From contig CM062293.1 in NCBI GenBank assembly GCA_031216915.1, positions 155,752,285 through 155,816,284 on the forward strand: a DNA stretch of 64,000 nucleotides, written 5' to 3'. This stretch comes from Pictodentalium vernedei. Its lineage: Eukaryota > Mollusca > Scaphopoda > Dentaliida > Dentaliidae. How positions within the stretch are numbered: the first letter of the stretch is position 1; every line of letters starts with the position of its first letter. The translations under genes and the position numbers were made by a program. The notes beneath the pieces are model-generated. The model made no database searches. It had not been told where the DNA came from and saw only the letters and a list, made by a program, of their open reading frames with translations. Below are positions 20,813 to 32,143 of the stretch, one piece after another.

Positions 20813-22324
20813 TCAGGACAGGGAGTCGGCTAGGACGTTCAGACGACCGGGAATGTGACGAACAACCACTCCGGCGTGAACATCCTGAGCGAGCAGTAGA
20901 AGATCCCGAGCTAATTCGTATATCGGAACCGAGTGTGTGCCGCCCTGGTTCTGAATGTAAGCAACCACTGTCGAATTGTCGGATAGCAGAAGGACCTGGC
21001 GATTCGACAGGTAAGGGATCCACTGCCTGAAACTCAGAAGAAGAGCAAGAAGCTCCTTATGGTTGATGTGTAGAGCTGCTTGATCCTGGTCCCACATCCC
21101 GTGTAGGGAAAGACCGAGAGGATCCAACGTCGCACCCCATCCGAGATCGCTGGCATCTGCCGTCAGAATGCGATCGGACGTGGGTAAGTCCAATGGAACA
21201 CCCTGCGTAATCCACTGAACATCTGTCCAGGGAAGAAGGTGAGGATACAGAGATTCCGGAAACGGAAGCACCTGATCCAGAGAATCTACATTCGGCCTCC
21301 AACGACTGAGCAGAAAGTGTTGGAGAGGTCTGACACGCAGCCGACCTAGAGGAATGAGATCCGTCACCAAACTGCAGAGACCGATCAGCCGGAGAAAACT
21401 CCGAGCGGTCGCGGATGTGGACTGGGACAGAGTCAGAGCAAAAGCTGAGAGAATCACAGCCTTGGCCTGGGGAACCGCTACCAAATTGAATTTGGTTTGG
21501 AAAAACATCCCCAGATGACAAAACGACTGAGAAGGGACCAGGTCCGACTTCTCCTCGTTGACTCTGAATTATAGCGACGTGAGCAAGCTCAACAGAGTGG
21601 CGACATCCGACTCCAGTAAGGCAGCATTGGAATGCCTCTGGAGGATATCGTCCAGATATGCCGAAGTAGTCACCCTGGACTGTGTGCGATGGAACGATAT
21701 CACATGCGACATCAGTCTGGTGAACGCCCAAGGAGCCAGGTTGAGGCCGAAAGGCATGGCCTTGAACTGGTAAACTCGCCCCAGAAAAGTGAACCTGAGA
21801 TACTTCCGTGATGCCCGATGCATCGGAACGTGGAAGTAAGCATCTCGCAGGTCGATGCTGGCTGCGAAATCTCCCTGGTGAATTGATTGGTGGACCGACC
21901 TGAAAGTCTCCGTGCTGAACTTGGGAGCAATGATAGACTGGTTCAGGATACTCAGATCGATAACCGGTCGGAGTCGGCCGTCCTTCTTCGGCACCAAAAA
22001 CAGGCGGGAATAGAAACCCACGGACTGAATGTTCTTGACGACCTCGATCGCCCCCTTTGCCAGGAGATTGGCAATCTCCGTGGACAAAAGTTCCCGACGT
22101 AAAACGTCTGAAGGAACTGTGGTTGGAAGAGGCACCTTTGACAGAGTGGGGTACCGTAGGAAGGATATTCGCAGCCCGGACCGAACAACATCTAACACCC
22201 ATGGATCGGATGTGATGGTGGCCCAATGGTCTGCGAACTTTGCTATGCTTCCTCCAACCTGGGACGAGTCGAGGTGAGGACCTTCATTTCGAGCCCCGAT
22301 GAGGCCCGCGAGAGGAGAAACCAC
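20813..22324 (-). pseudogene. DIRS-A reverse transcriptase / RNase H, two nonsense codons
   Basis: The frame starts within the gag end (22324). It holds RT blocks LFLVPKKDGRLRPVIDLSIL, SIDLRDAYFHVPMHRASRKY, MPFGLNLAPWAFTRLM and the catalytic AYLDDIL at about residue 223. A TAA at 21569 interrupts just after SLLTSL, and the same frame resumes with VNEEKSDLVPSQSF. RNase H follows with LTADASDLGWGATLD, HINHKELLALLLSF and LLLSDNSTVVAYIQNQGG. A TGA at about 20813 follows LADSLS, where CGA would be the simplest ancestor, and the frame then continues into the recombinase. Without these two stops it would be one continuous pol. Confidence 0.9.
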
Positions 22325-24488
22325 CTCCTCTACTAAATGAAGAATCCTGAGACTTCCCTCGATTCTGCCGACCCTTACCTTTATCCCTTGGGTAAGAAGT
22401 AGAGGCGGCGGCAGAAGGACCAGCCTTTTGCTTCATAGAGGAAGCAGAAGGGTACTTGTTAGGCTTGGAACGGCCCTTGCCTCCCCTAGAAGGCTGATCA
22501 AGCTGACGAAACAGCAGCTGATCTTTGGAATGACGTAGGACGTCATCCCAGACCGTCGACACGGAACCATGGAAAAGTTGCAGACCTGCCAAAGAAGCAG
22601 AAGGAAGAGCAGCACGCTGCTCCTCGGGAAGGGATCGTCCTGTGTCCAGCACAGCGTCCCTTCGAACTAATTCCAGATTAGCCGTGTTACAGGCATGCGT
22701 GTGAGTAAGGTGCATAAGCGCCTTGGACAGCACACGCAAAGGAGCCTGTACCTCGTCAAACTTATCTGGAGGCAGATAAGCAGCCAAAGCTGAGACGACG
22801 TGATCTGAGAGAGAAAGCATGCCAAGCATCTCTCTAGATAAGCCCAACGTGGACTCCAGAGTCATCATTGGAATGACGGCAGACATGGGCTTGGAAAGCC
22901 TGAGGGAAGTGGAGTCCTGATCCAGAACCGTCAAAGTCTGGCAGACCGACGGATTGGCGGAATCGTAGGAATGATAACGCACAGGAGGCAAAAAGGTGTC
23001 AACCCTGGTGAAGAACGAAGTCTTCAAAGCCTTGGAATTCAGCTTGGAGTCCAATGCTGAAAAAGCTTCAACCACCTGCACCGATTGGCACGGTCGAAGG
23101 CGCCCAGAAGCAGGTTGCTCCATAGGCTGTTGGCGCGCGACCGGTGATCGCGGCCAGGCTGACACTGTCGGCTGGTTAGCAGGTTTGAGATCAGGCAGAA
23201 ACCCAAACACAAAGTCAAGAGCTGCCCCCAAGTCCGAAGACTGCTGGCCCTCGACCTCAAGCATGTCGGACTCCTCCCCAGAGTCGAAAGACACATAGCC
23301 CATCGTGGGCAAACCAGCTGATGCCTCCCATGGTGTCGGGACACCAGGGGAATCAGAAACCGACCTGTTTCCAATCCCGGGAGGCAGCACCATAGGAGGC
23401 GCCTGGAAACCACTCATAGCCTCGCTGGAAGCAACAGGAAGGCTCTCAGAAAGAACCTGAGTGAGTAAGGAGAGGGCCTCCCTAAGCTCACTGTCCGTAC
23501 CGACCGGTTCGACAGGGGAGCGAACCGGCAAAGTGGCTTCACCTCTGACCCTCTTAACCAGCGAAGGGTCACGATCCTCCAAAACACCCGACGTGGGACG
23601 ACGGGCGGCAGCCGAAACATCTGAAGGCAGATGTGTATAGGGGTACGAGGCACCCCGAGGATCAATATGGCGAGAACTCATGAGAGTCACCGCGGACCTC
23701 TGCGGGGCAGAAGGTCCAGGCTGCACAAAAGGCGTTGGTCCCCCAAAACTGGTCATGAGGCCAGAATGAGTAGACGGAAACGCCACAGAGTTCATAGTGT
23801 TTCCACTAAGAACATCCGAATCCAAAGACACAACTGTGGTGCTCAACGGCGAAGAGACCACAGAGATGGGTTCGGCCAGCAGCCCTTTCCGACTTCGGCG
23901 AGTTGAAGTCAGGAAAGGCTGAGGCCGATATTCCACGTCTACAGTACCGGACATTCCTGCAGTCCCCTGCAGCGAAAAGCCGAGGCCGGCTGAAACTGAC
24001 GACGAAGCAAACGGACCAGCAGTAGTAGTAGATACGTCGGGAGTCGTTGAGGCCGGTGAAATAGTGGAGAGAGCACACCGGCTCGGCTCCGAAGGAGGAG
24101 TCACAACCCTAGTGACAGCCTCAGATGTCGACTGGAAGGGGACCGTAGTCCCGAAAACAGGCACCTCATCACCAGAACACTCAACGGCTCCCGCAGTATC
24201 CACTACAGGAAAAGACTGCACATCCCCCACAGAGGAGGAATAACTCTCACCAGACAAGGTCGGCTCGGGAGGCCCCGAACGACCACGTTCTCCTTTCCCG
24301 CGGGAGCGGGAGGCACGGCCACGAGAACGAACGTCACGGTTAACTGACGCCCAGAAAGTGGAAGACCATGATCCACAGACACCACATGGCCGCTCGGCCG
24401 AACACCCATTACAGGAGGAACAAGACAAATGTAAATCGTCCACATGCTTTGGCAGTGGACATTGCCCATAAGGAATTGTCCTGGGCAT
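22284..24488 (-). CDS. DIRS-A Gag, intact, 734 codons from the conserved start
   Basis: This is the structural Gag of the element. I chose the ATG at 24488 (MPRTIPYGQC) because similarity with DIRS-A2 begins there; an upstream in-frame Met at 24662 adds non-conserved residues. Near the N-terminus is a Cys cluster with spacing C-x2-C-x2-C-x5-C-x2-C, followed by WSSTFWASVN, probably a metal-binding module. A long Ser/Pro/Thr-rich middle follows. The conserved C-terminal third has FLPPVRYHSYDS, GLSREMLGMLSLSDHVVSAL and ACNTANLELVRRDAVLD, and an Arg/Gly tail ends GPHRGSK. It overlaps pol by 41 bases. No stop or frameshift is seen. Confidence 0.87.
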   Translation of the reverse strand: MPRTIPYGQCPLPKHVDDLHLSCSSCNGCSAERPCGVCGSWSSTFWASVNRDVRSRGRASRSRGKGERGRSGPPEPTLSGESYSSSVGDVQSFPVVDTAGAVECSGDEVPVFGTTVPFQSTSEAVTRVVTPPSEPSRCALSTISPASTTPDVSTTTAGPFASSSVSAGLGFSLQGTAGMSGTVDVEYRPQPFLTSTRRSRKGLLAEPISVVSSPLSTTVVSLDSDVLSGNTMNSVAFPSTHSGLMTSFGGPTPFVQPGPSAPQRSAVTLMSSRHIDPRGASYPYTHLPSDVSAAARRPTSGVLEDRDPSLVKRVRGEATLPVRSPVEPVGTDSELREALSLLTQVLSESLPVASSEAMSGFQAPPMVLPPGIGNRSVSDSPGVPTPWEASAGLPTMGYVSFDSGEESDMLEVEGQQSSDLGAALDFVFGFLPDLKPANQPTVSAWPRSPVARQQPMEQPASGRLRPCQSVQVVEAFSALDSKLNSKALKTSFFTRVDTFLPPVRYHSYDSANPSVCQTLTVLDQDSTSLRLSKPMSAVIPMMTLESTLGLSREMLGMLSLSDHVVSALAAYLPPDKFDEVQAPLRVLSKALMHLTHTHACNTANLELVRRDAVLDTGRSLPEEQRAALPSASLAGLQLFHGSVSTVWDDVLRHSKDQLLFRQLDQPSRGGKGRSKPNKYPSASSMKQKAGPSAAASTSYPRDKGKGRQNRGKSQDSSFSRGGGFSSRGPHRGSK

Positions 24489-24934
24489 GATAGAGGTGAG
24501 AGGAGCAGAGAAGGTGAAATCAGAAAACAGAAGAACACCCCCAAAGAAGAGAGAAAGGTGACAGAAACAAAGACCCCAGACGGTCGACCGGGAACCACAC
24601 AACAGGATGACTACTCTCAAAAGAAAGAAGAAAAACTGCAGGAGTGGTACCCCCGCTGACACCTAACTCTAACACAATTAGAAAATTTAGCAAATAAAGC
24701 ATTAACAATAATTGTGAAATAATATAAGTCCGAACCGCATGGCACACGAAATTCGCGAGCGACTCGAGAGAGAACAATTAAATATACATTATGGATATAT
24801 AATATAAAAGAGAATATAAAAAACACTGTTCCTGAGAATACAAAGGATACACTGATGCACAATGAATCAGGAATCATCAAACATCGAGCTGGAGAAACAC
24901 TGATAAGCGTGCAAAAACATCTCGACATGAAGCG

Positions 24935-25220
24935 GATTATAAAAAGAATGAGTCTTTAGAGACAGTATATGCGCACTGGCAACGGAAGTCGTGGAGTTGT
25001 ACTTGGGAGAGAGCGTCCCGTACTGGGTCTGCGCCGGTTGCACTCGACCCAGTTTTGGCTTATTTTTATTGGTGCTTTTGCACCACTTTTCTTTCCCAAC
25101 TTGCTTGGGAAAGACAAAAATAGAGAGTATTTTATCCGAGTTAGGGACTTCCACTGTAGTGCAAGCCTGTAGTAAACAATTGTGGTAGGTATAATAAGAA
25201 AGGAAATTTACTATAAAATT
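24935..25220 (+). repeat. DIRS-A right inverted terminal repeat
   Basis: This is the partner of 18741-19035. It ends GGAAATTTACTATAAAATT at 25220, after which DIRS-A2 pol sequence starts abruptly. Confidence 0.88.
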
Positions 25221-25318
25221 AAGATTTTTTTTATATTTTCACTGACGTTATCTCTGTCCAACGGTCGTAAAACAGCGACAGCCTTCCCCCGACTGGAGGC
25301 GAATCGAGGTGAGAACCT

Positions 25319-27691
25319 TCACTTGCGGCCTCGACGAGGCCCCCGAGAGGAGAAACCACCTCGGGAAGTGACAGAGTCCTGAGACTTTCCAGCCTGAGGC
25401 TGCCAGCGAGCCTGGCCACGTCGGCGCTTCATATGAGCAGAAGGAGCAGACGGAGCCGAAGGCGTAGCCGACGTCCACGACGAGGCAGACGCAGCAGTAC
25501 GCTTGGCGGGCCTGGAACGACCCCCACCCGCAGCAGCAGGTTGGTCAAGCTGTCTCAGCAAAAGCTGGTCCTTCGAATGACGAAGAACTTCGCCACGAAC
25601 AGCTTCCACGGAACCATGGAACAACTGAGGTCCCACCAAAGAGGCAGACCTGTGAACAGCACGTTGCTCAGAAGGAAGGGATGGTAAAGAATCCAACACC
25701 GCATCCCGGCGTGCCAGCTCCAAATTAGCCGTGTTACAGGCGTGAGCGTGTGTCAAGTTCATAAGAGCCTGTGACAAAACGCGAAAAGGCACCTGAGCGT
25801 CATCCAACTCCCCTGGTGGAAAATATTCAGCCAGAGCAGCGACGACATGGTCCGCGAGAGATAACATACCCAGCATCTCTCGGGACAGGCCCACCATAGA
25901 CTCAACTACCGACATTGGGAGAACTGCCGACTTAGGCTTAGTCAACCCGAGGGAAGAAAAATCCTCATCCACAGTAGTCATCCCTTGGAAGACCGGTGGA
26001 GAGACGGAATCGTACATACGAAACCGCGATGGAGGCAGAAAGGCATCAGCTCGAGAAAAGAAGGAACCCCTGAGGGCCTTAGAATGCATTTTGACGTCTA
26101 AGCCCTGGAAGGACTCAACAACCTGAGCCGATTGCAGAGGACGCAAAGCCCCGGAGTTAGAAGGCTCAACAGGGTTACGGCACTCCACAGTGGAACGCGG
26201 CCGGACGGTCACAGAAGGCTGGTCAGAAGGTTGAACGTCCGGCAATAAGCCGAAGACGAAATCCAAAGCCTGCCCCAAGACTGACGAGGGGGGCCCATCA
26301 CCTTCAAGATACTCGTCATCCTCCGTAGCAGAGGAGACGTAGCCCAACTCGGGCTGACCAGCAAAAACCTCCTGTGAATACTGTGCAGTATCCAAGGGGC
26401 CAGGTGAGACATCTCGGCGACCGACCAAAGGAGGTTGTGCCTCAGAAGGCACAGGGAGGCCAACTTGAGGGTTGCCAGAAAGCAACCGGGTGAGCACCAA
26501 AACGGCCTGGCACAGGTCACCCTGAGAATCCGTCGCAGCAGAATCGCCCGATGGAGTGTCTTCCCAATGGACCCTTCTGGTAGAAGAACCCAAATCCTCA
26601 GAAGAGACCGACATCGAACGTCGATCGGCAGACAGAATAGGAACATGGTGAGAAGACACCGCAGGATAGTCCCGATTGTGACGCCCAGGGGCCATCACTG
26701 ACCTCTGCGAAACAGAAGGTCCTGCCTGCAAATCCTCTAAAGAGACCGACGATGCACGTCGATCGGTAGCTGGACCTAGGACATGGTGAGAAGACACTGG
26801 AGGATTGTCCCAAGAATGACAGGAACCTGTCATTGGCCTCTGCGCAGCAGACGGCCCCAACTGCCTATCCTCTGAGACTGACGGCAAGCATCGATCGACA
26901 CCCAAACTCGGAACACAGTGAGGAATCACCGGAGGAAGGTTCCGAGAGTGACAGCTAACAGGGGCTGTCACTGACCGCTGCCGAACAGCAGGCCCTGGAT
27001 GCCAATGTCCCAACACCATCCCGCTAGGCGGCACACTAGCAGGGGAAGGTGGAACAATAAATGATTCACTCGAGGGATGAGGAATCGCTGCCGAAGAGAC
27101 CTGCCGGTTCAACCGACTAGGAGCAAACTTAGCCAGATGAGACGGAGCAGGCAGCAAACCCGCACAGCCCCGCCGCAAGGCTGGAGTAGGCTGAGAACAC
27201 ACAGACACACCATCAGACAGAATAGGATCTGGAGTAGCAACTTCCTCAACAACAGTCGACGGTGTAGGATGCAGATCGGAGAGCGTCACCGAGCTGACCT
27301 CGGAAAAGCTCTCAACGAAAACAGACGCCTCAATAGTGACATCAGAAGACAAAGAGACCATGATCTCCTCATCAGATATCACTGAACTAACACCGCCAAC
27401 AGTTGCAGAGGAACTCGCCACAGAAGGCAGATCCGAATCCTGTGTGACAGAGTCACCGCGTGCATCAGCAGAAAAGTCTGCTACGGCACGGCTACCCTTA
27501 CCCCGAGAACGAGGGGTTCTAGCTCTGGAAAGAACCACCTTGTTCACAGAAGCCCAGAATTTAGAGGACCAAACCCCACAAATACCACATGATTGGGCCT
27601 GAGTGCAATTGTTGCAAGTGACACATGTGGCATGAGAGTCGTCCACATGCTTCACCTGCAAGCAAGAGGTACAAGGAATAGTCTTAGGTAT
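25319..27691 (-). CDS. DIRS-A2 Gag, long open frame
   Basis: This homologue of the DIRS-A Gag is open over about 790 codons from the conserved point. The position of the DIRS-A start codon is ATA here (27689-27691), so either that start is lost or translation begins at a non-conserved upstream Met (27808). The Cys cluster has the same C-x2-C-x2-C-x5-C-x2-C spacing and is followed by WSSKFWASVN. The middle contains three or more tandem 45-residue repeats. The C-terminal blocks GLSREMLGMLSLADHVVAAL and ACNTANLELARRDAVLD are conserved, and an Arg/Gly tail closes with RGPRRGRK. The frame has stayed open although the element is truncated. Confidence 0.83.
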   Translation of the reverse strand: MPKTIPCTSCLQVKHVDDSHATCVTCNNCTQAQSCGICGVWSSKFWASVNKVVLSRARTPRSRGKGSRAVADFSADARGDSVTQDSDLPSVASSSATVGGVSSVISDEEIMVSLSSDVTIEASVFVESFSEVSSVTLSDLHPTPSTVVEEVATPDPILSDGVSVCSQPTPALRRGCAGLLPAPSHLAKFAPSRLNRQVSSAAIPHPSSESFIVPPSPASVPPSGMVLGHWHPGPAVRQRSVTAPVSCHSRNLPPVIPHCVPSLGVDRCLPSVSEDRQLGPSAAQRPMTGSCHSWDNPPVSSHHVLGPATDRRASSVSLEDLQAGPSVSQRSVMAPGRHNRDYPAVSSHHVPILSADRRSMSVSSEDLGSSTRRVHWEDTPSGDSAATDSQGDLCQAVLVLTRLLSGNPQVGLPVPSEAQPPLVGRRDVSPGPLDTAQYSQEVFAGQPELGYVSSATEDDEYLEGDGPPSSVLGQALDFVFGLLPDVQPSDQPSVTVRPRSTVECRNPVEPSNSGALRPLQSAQVVESFQGLDVKMHSKALRGSFFSRADAFLPPSRFRMYDSVSPPVFQGMTTVDEDFSSLGLTKPKSAVLPMSVVESMVGLSREMLGMLSLADHVVAALAEYFPPGELDDAQVPFRVLSQALMNLTHAHACNTANLELARRDAVLDSLPSLPSEQRAVHRSASLVGPQLFHGSVEAVRGEVLRHSKDQLLLRQLDQPAAAGGGRSRPAKRTAASASSWTSATPSAPSAPSAHMKRRRGQARWQPQAGKSQDSVTSRGGFSSRGPRRGRK
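26590..27000 (-). repeat. Tandem ~136-bp repeat inside DIRS-A2 gag
   Basis: Three in-frame copies spaced 135-137 bases apart encode the motif QRS(V/M)...R(D/N)xPxVSxHxV...DRR...SVS(S/L)ED. Their QRS/QRP anchors fall near 26695, 26832 and 26967. DIRS-A gag has one equivalent (QRSAVTLMSSRH) with no array. Confidence 0.8.
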
Positions 27692-27989
27692 TATATCAAA
27701 ATAATCAAGCTTCCCGCCGACGGAAAACAGCACGAAGGTCGTGTTCACACGTGGGGGAAAGACAAGATAAAGTGTGAAGAGACAAGCAATAAAAATACAA
27801 ATTAACATTAATTAATAATAACTTGGTAGCTTGATAAAAGGATACAATCCACTAGCACACTAAATATGTAGAATAAGTTGTTCACGAAGAATAAACAGCA
27901 TAATTTAGCACGAGTCACAAAAATTTCCGACCATGTACAATGGCGGAAAATAAAGGAATTGACGTCACGGTTGTTACGCATGCGCTCGG

Positions 27990-28195
27990 TAAACGCAAGA
28001 GGTGTGCAGAGAGAGTACCTGTAATTGCGAGCGCTGGTCTCACTCGACCCTTTTTTCGATCTTTTTCGTGCTTTTGCACTCTAGTACTTTTCCAACTCGT
28101 TTGGAAAAGATTCTAAAAGCTTGAGTTAGTTCCGAAGTAGGGCTTGCACTTATGTTACAGCCAATTGTAAACAATTGTGAGTAGGTTGAAAAGAA
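27990..28195 (+). repeat. DIRS-A2 right terminal repeat
   Basis: It holds the same landmarks as the DIRS-A end in the same order: CACTCGACCC, GTGCTTTTGCAC, CCAACTCGTTTGGAAAAG, GAGTTAG with GGGCTTGCAC, then GTAAACAATTGTGAGTAGG. It is diverged from DIRS-A. No left partner is present. Confidence 0.75.
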
Positions 28196-28227
28196 ACATA
28201 AATAATTGCAATCAAAACAAAATCGAA

Positions 28228-29649
28228 TGAAAGTGTCAATGACACTGTAGCTCAACTTGTCAAGACAAAGACATGTACATGTATAGTATGTGACACAGCA
28301 ATGACAAACATCTAGGTAATGACCTGATAACAAAGGTACATATAAAGTATTGTAACAGTCTGTACATAAATACTGACCGTTGCCTGTAACAAATGTATAG
28401 GTAAAGTATTGTAAAGGTGGGTGACAGTCAGATGCTAAACTAGAAAAAAATCCTTGGAGTCCCAAAGTGGGTCTGACTGAACCCCAAAATATTTGTTCTC
28501 ATAGCACAGTGATAACAAAGGCACCCCAAAACACACTCATTCCTGTCCCAAGGTGAAAACAAAGGTACCCAAGAAGTTTCGTGAAGATCAGTTCACAAAT
28601 ATGAGCTGTGTAGAAGTGGTGACATAAAACTGATTGGACCTAATTTCAGTACAAAATGGCCACTGGCAGCCAACTTGAATTTTGGACCGCACCCAGAAAC
28701 ACTCGTTCTCGTCCCAAGGTGATAACAAAGGTACCCAAGAAGTTTTGTGAAGATCGGTTCATAAATACAGCCTCTAGCCCGAGCCGTATTGACATGTGCA
28801 CTCACAGTGTATAAGTAGCACTGAATAAATCAAAGTTCATCCAACTTGCATAATTTCAGCACGAGAAAAAAACCCGTACTATATGTGATGTATTCCATGT
28901 TACTAAACATTCATACAAAAATTTATTCAAATCAGAACTTTCATACAGAAGTTCTGTACAAAAGACTGATTGCACTAATTTTGGTACAAAATGGCTGCTG
29001 GTGGCCATCTTGAACTTCGGACCACACCCAAAAACACTCGTTCTCATCCCATGGTGATAACAAAGGTACCCAAGAAGTTTCGTAAAGATCGGTTCATAAA
29101 TACGGCCTCTAGCCTAATCCGTATAGAAGTTGTGTACAAAAAACTGATTAGACCTAATTTCGGCACAAAATGGCCACTGGCAGCCATCTTGAATTTTGGA
29201 CCGCACCCAGAAACACCCGTTCTCATCCCAAGGTGATAACAAAGGTAACCAAGACATTTCGTGAAGATCGGTTCATAAATACAGACTCTAGCCCGAGCCG
29301 TATTGACATGTGTACTTACTGTGTGTAAGTAGCACTGAAAAAATCAAAGTTCATCTAATTTGCATAATTTCTGCATGAGAAAAAAACCCGTATTGGTACT
29401 AAACATTCACATAAAAAATTATTCAAATCAGCGCTTTCATATGGAAGTTCTGTGCAAAAATCTGATTGCACCAAATTTTGTACAAAATGGCTGCCATTGG
29501 CCATCTTGAATTTCGGACCAGACCCAAAAACACTCGTTCTCGTCATAACAAAGATACCCAAGGAGTTTCGTAAAGATCGGTTCATAAATACGGCCTCTAG
29601 CCCGAGCCGTATTAGCATTTGCACTTACAGTGCTGAAAGTAACACCAAA
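28228..29649 (+). mobile_element. H1-c, Helitron-like element, 3' end lost
   Basis: It starts TGAAAGTGTCAATGACACTG after A and runs through the leader and about three internal units. It stops without a terminal hairpin where H1-d starts at 29650. The junction follows GCTGAAAGTAACACCAA, a point inside the internal unit, so H1-d inserted into H1-c or replaced its tail. Confidence 0.72.
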
Positions 29650-32143
29650 TGAAAGTGTCAATGACACTGTAGCTCAACTTGTCAAGACAAAGACATGTAC
29701 ATGTATAGTATGTGACACAGCAATGACAAACATCTAGGTAATGACCTGATAACAAAGGTACATATAAAGTATTGTAACGGCCTGTACATAAATACTGACC
29801 GTAGCCTGTAACAAATGTATAGGTAAAGTATTGTATAGGTGGGTGACAGTCAGATGCTAAACTAGAAAAGAAATCTTTGAGTCCCAGAGTGGGTCTGACT
29901 GAACCCCAAAATATTTGTTCTCATAGCACAGTGATAACAAAGGCACCCCAAAACACACTCATTCCTGTCCCAATGTGAAAACAAATGTACTCAAGAAGTT
30001 TCGTGAAGATCAGTTCATAAATACGAGCTGTATAGAAGTTGTGACAAAAAACTGATTGGACCTAATTTCGGTACAAAATGGCCACTGGCAGCCATCTTGA
30101 ATTTTCGACCGCACTCAGAAACACTCGTTCTCGTCCCAAGGTGATAACAAAGGTACCCAAGAAGTTTCATGAAGATCGGTTGATAAATACAGCCTCTAGC
30201 CCGAGCCATATTGACATGTGCACTTACAGTGTATAAGTAGCACTAAATAAATCAAAATTCATCTAATTTGCATAATTTCTGCACGAGAAAAAAACCTGTA
30301 CTGTATGTGATGTATTCCGTTTTACTAAACATTCATACAAAAATTTATTCAAATCAGAACTTTCATGCAGAAGTTCTGTACAAAAGACTGATTGCACTAA
30401 TTTTGGTACAAAATGGCTGCTGGTGGCCATGTTGAATTTTGGACCACACCCAAAAACACCCGTTCTCATCCCACGGTGGTAACAAAGGTACTCAAGACGT
30501 TTCGTAAAGATCGGTTCATAAATACTGCCTCTAGCCTGAGCTGTATAGAAGTTGTGTACAAAAAACTAATTAGACCTAATTTCGGTACAAAATGGCCACT
30601 GGCAGCCATCTTGAATTTTGGACCGCACTCAGAAATATTCGTTGTCGTCCCAAGGTGATAGCAGAGGTACCCAAGAAGTTTAGTGAAAATCGGTTGATAA
30701 ATACAGCCTCTAGCCCGAGCCGTATTGACAAGTGTACTTACTGTGTGTAAGTAGCACTGAAAAAATCAAAGTTCATCTAATTTGCATAATTTCTGCCTGA
30801 GAAAAAAACCCGTATTATATGTGATGTATCCCATGGTACTAAACATTCACACAAAAAATTATTCAAATCAGAGCTTTCATGTGGAAGTTCTGCACAAAAA
30901 TCTGATTGCCCCTAATTTTGAACAAAATGGCTTCCAGCGGCCATCTTGAAATTCGGACCGCACCCAAAAACACTCGTTCTTGTCCTACGGTGATACCAAA
31001 GGTACCCAAGAAGTTTCGTAAAGATCGGTTCATAAATGCAGCCTCTACCCGAGCCGTATTGGCATTTGCACTGACAGTGCTGAAAGTAACACTAAATACA
31101 TCAAAGTTAGTCTAATTTACATAATTTACGTACGAAAAAAAAACCTGTATTATATGTGATGTATCCCATGGTACTAAACATTCATACAAAAAATTATTCA
31201 AATCAGCGCTTTCATATGGAAGTTCTGTGCAAAAAACAGATTTCTGCATCGTCGGTACAAAATGGAAGCTGGCAGCCATTTTGATTTTCGGACCGGACCC
31301 AAAAACACTCGTTCTCATCCCACGGTCATAACAAAGGTACCCAAGAAGTTTCGTAAAGATCGGTTTATAAATGCGGCCTCTAGCCCGAGCCGTATTGGCA
31401 TTTGCACTGACAGTGCTGAAAGTAACACTAAATACATCAAAGTTAGTCTAATTTGCATAATTTAAGTACAAGAAAAAAACCCATATTATATGTGATGTAT
31501 CCCATAGTACTAAACATTCACACAAAAAATTATTCAAATCAGAGCTTTCATGTGGAAGTTCTGCGCAAAAATCTGATTGCCCCTAATTTTGAACAAAATG
31601 GCTGCCAGCGGCCATCTTGAATTTTGGACCGCACCCAAAAACACTCGTTCTCGTCCCACGGTGATACCAAAGGTACCCAAGAAGTTTCGTAAAGATCAGT
31701 TCATAAATGCGGCCTCTAGCCTGAGCCGTATTGGCATTTGCACTGACAGTGCTGAAAGTAACACTAAATACATCAAAGTTAGTCTAATTTGCATAATTTA
31801 CGCACGAGAAAAAAACCTGTATTATATGTGATGTACCCCATGGTTCGAAACATTCATACAAAAAATTATTCAAATCAGAGCTTTCATATGGAAGTTCTGT
31901 ACAAAAAACAGATTTCTGCATCGTCGGTACAAAATGGCGGCTGGCAGCCATCTTGAATTTCGGACCGCACCCAAAAACACTCGTTCTCGTCCCACAGTCA
32001 TAACAAAGTTACCCAAGAAGTTTCGTAAAGATCGGTTCATAAATATGGCCTCTAGCCCGAGCCGTATCCAATTGTTGACGGACAGACAGACGACGGGCCA
32101 TGGCATAAGCTCAAATTTGGCTTCGCCAAAGTTGAGCTAAAAA
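29650..32143 (+). mobile_element. H1-d, longest complete Helitron-like H1 copy
   Basis: It has the shared start and a tandem body. The 3' part consists of regular 335-336-bp units whose CTAAACATTC landmark lies near 30838, 31174, 31509 and 31845. The end is hairpin TTTGGC-TTC-GCCAAA with GTTGAGCTAAAAA before T. Every unit includes ACAAAATGG(C/A) and ACACTCGTTCT. No gene is seen. Confidence 0.75.

Larger units (their letters stand above)
18741..25220 (-). mobile_element. DIRS-A retrotransposon, full structure, inactivated
   Basis: The minus-strand order is right terminal repeat (24935-25220), gag (22284-24488), RT/RNase H (20813-22324), recombinase (19408-20785), internal complementary region (19102-19200) and left terminal repeat (18741-19035). 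The two ends are inverted copies over nearly 290 bases. Damage is limited to two in-frame stops, one frame-breaking G/C tract and one catalytic substitution, so it is younger than DIRS-C and D. It interrupts the DIRS-C recombinase on the left and abuts DIRS-A2 on the right. Confidence 0.88.
25221..28195 (-). mobile_element. DIRS-A2, 5' part only
   Basis: From right to left: terminal repeat (27990-28195), leader, gag (25319-27691) and the first codons of pol (GGRLSLFYDRWTEITSV, to about 25240). The rest of RT, RNase H and recombinase is missing, and the right end of DIRS-A abuts. It is a sister family of DIRS-A by gag and terminal sequence. Whether the missing part was deleted during insertion of DIRS-A or by later rearrangement cannot be told from the sequence. 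Confidence 0.8.

Noticed and set aside
22284..24662. Starting DIRS-A Gag at the upstream Met (24662)
   Set aside because: The extra N-terminal residues are hydrophobic and unlike DIRS-A2, while conservation begins at the Met at 24488.
27692..27808. Signal peptide or membrane segment at the N-terminus of DIRS-A2 Gag
   Set aside because: The hydrophobic stretch lies upstream of the conserved start and is most likely leader sequence read in frame.
28593..32106. Many short frames with recurring motifs such as KMAASGHLEF and KKFRKDRFINTASS
   Set aside because: They are translations of the non-coding H1 repeat unit, occur on both strands and carry stops in most copies.
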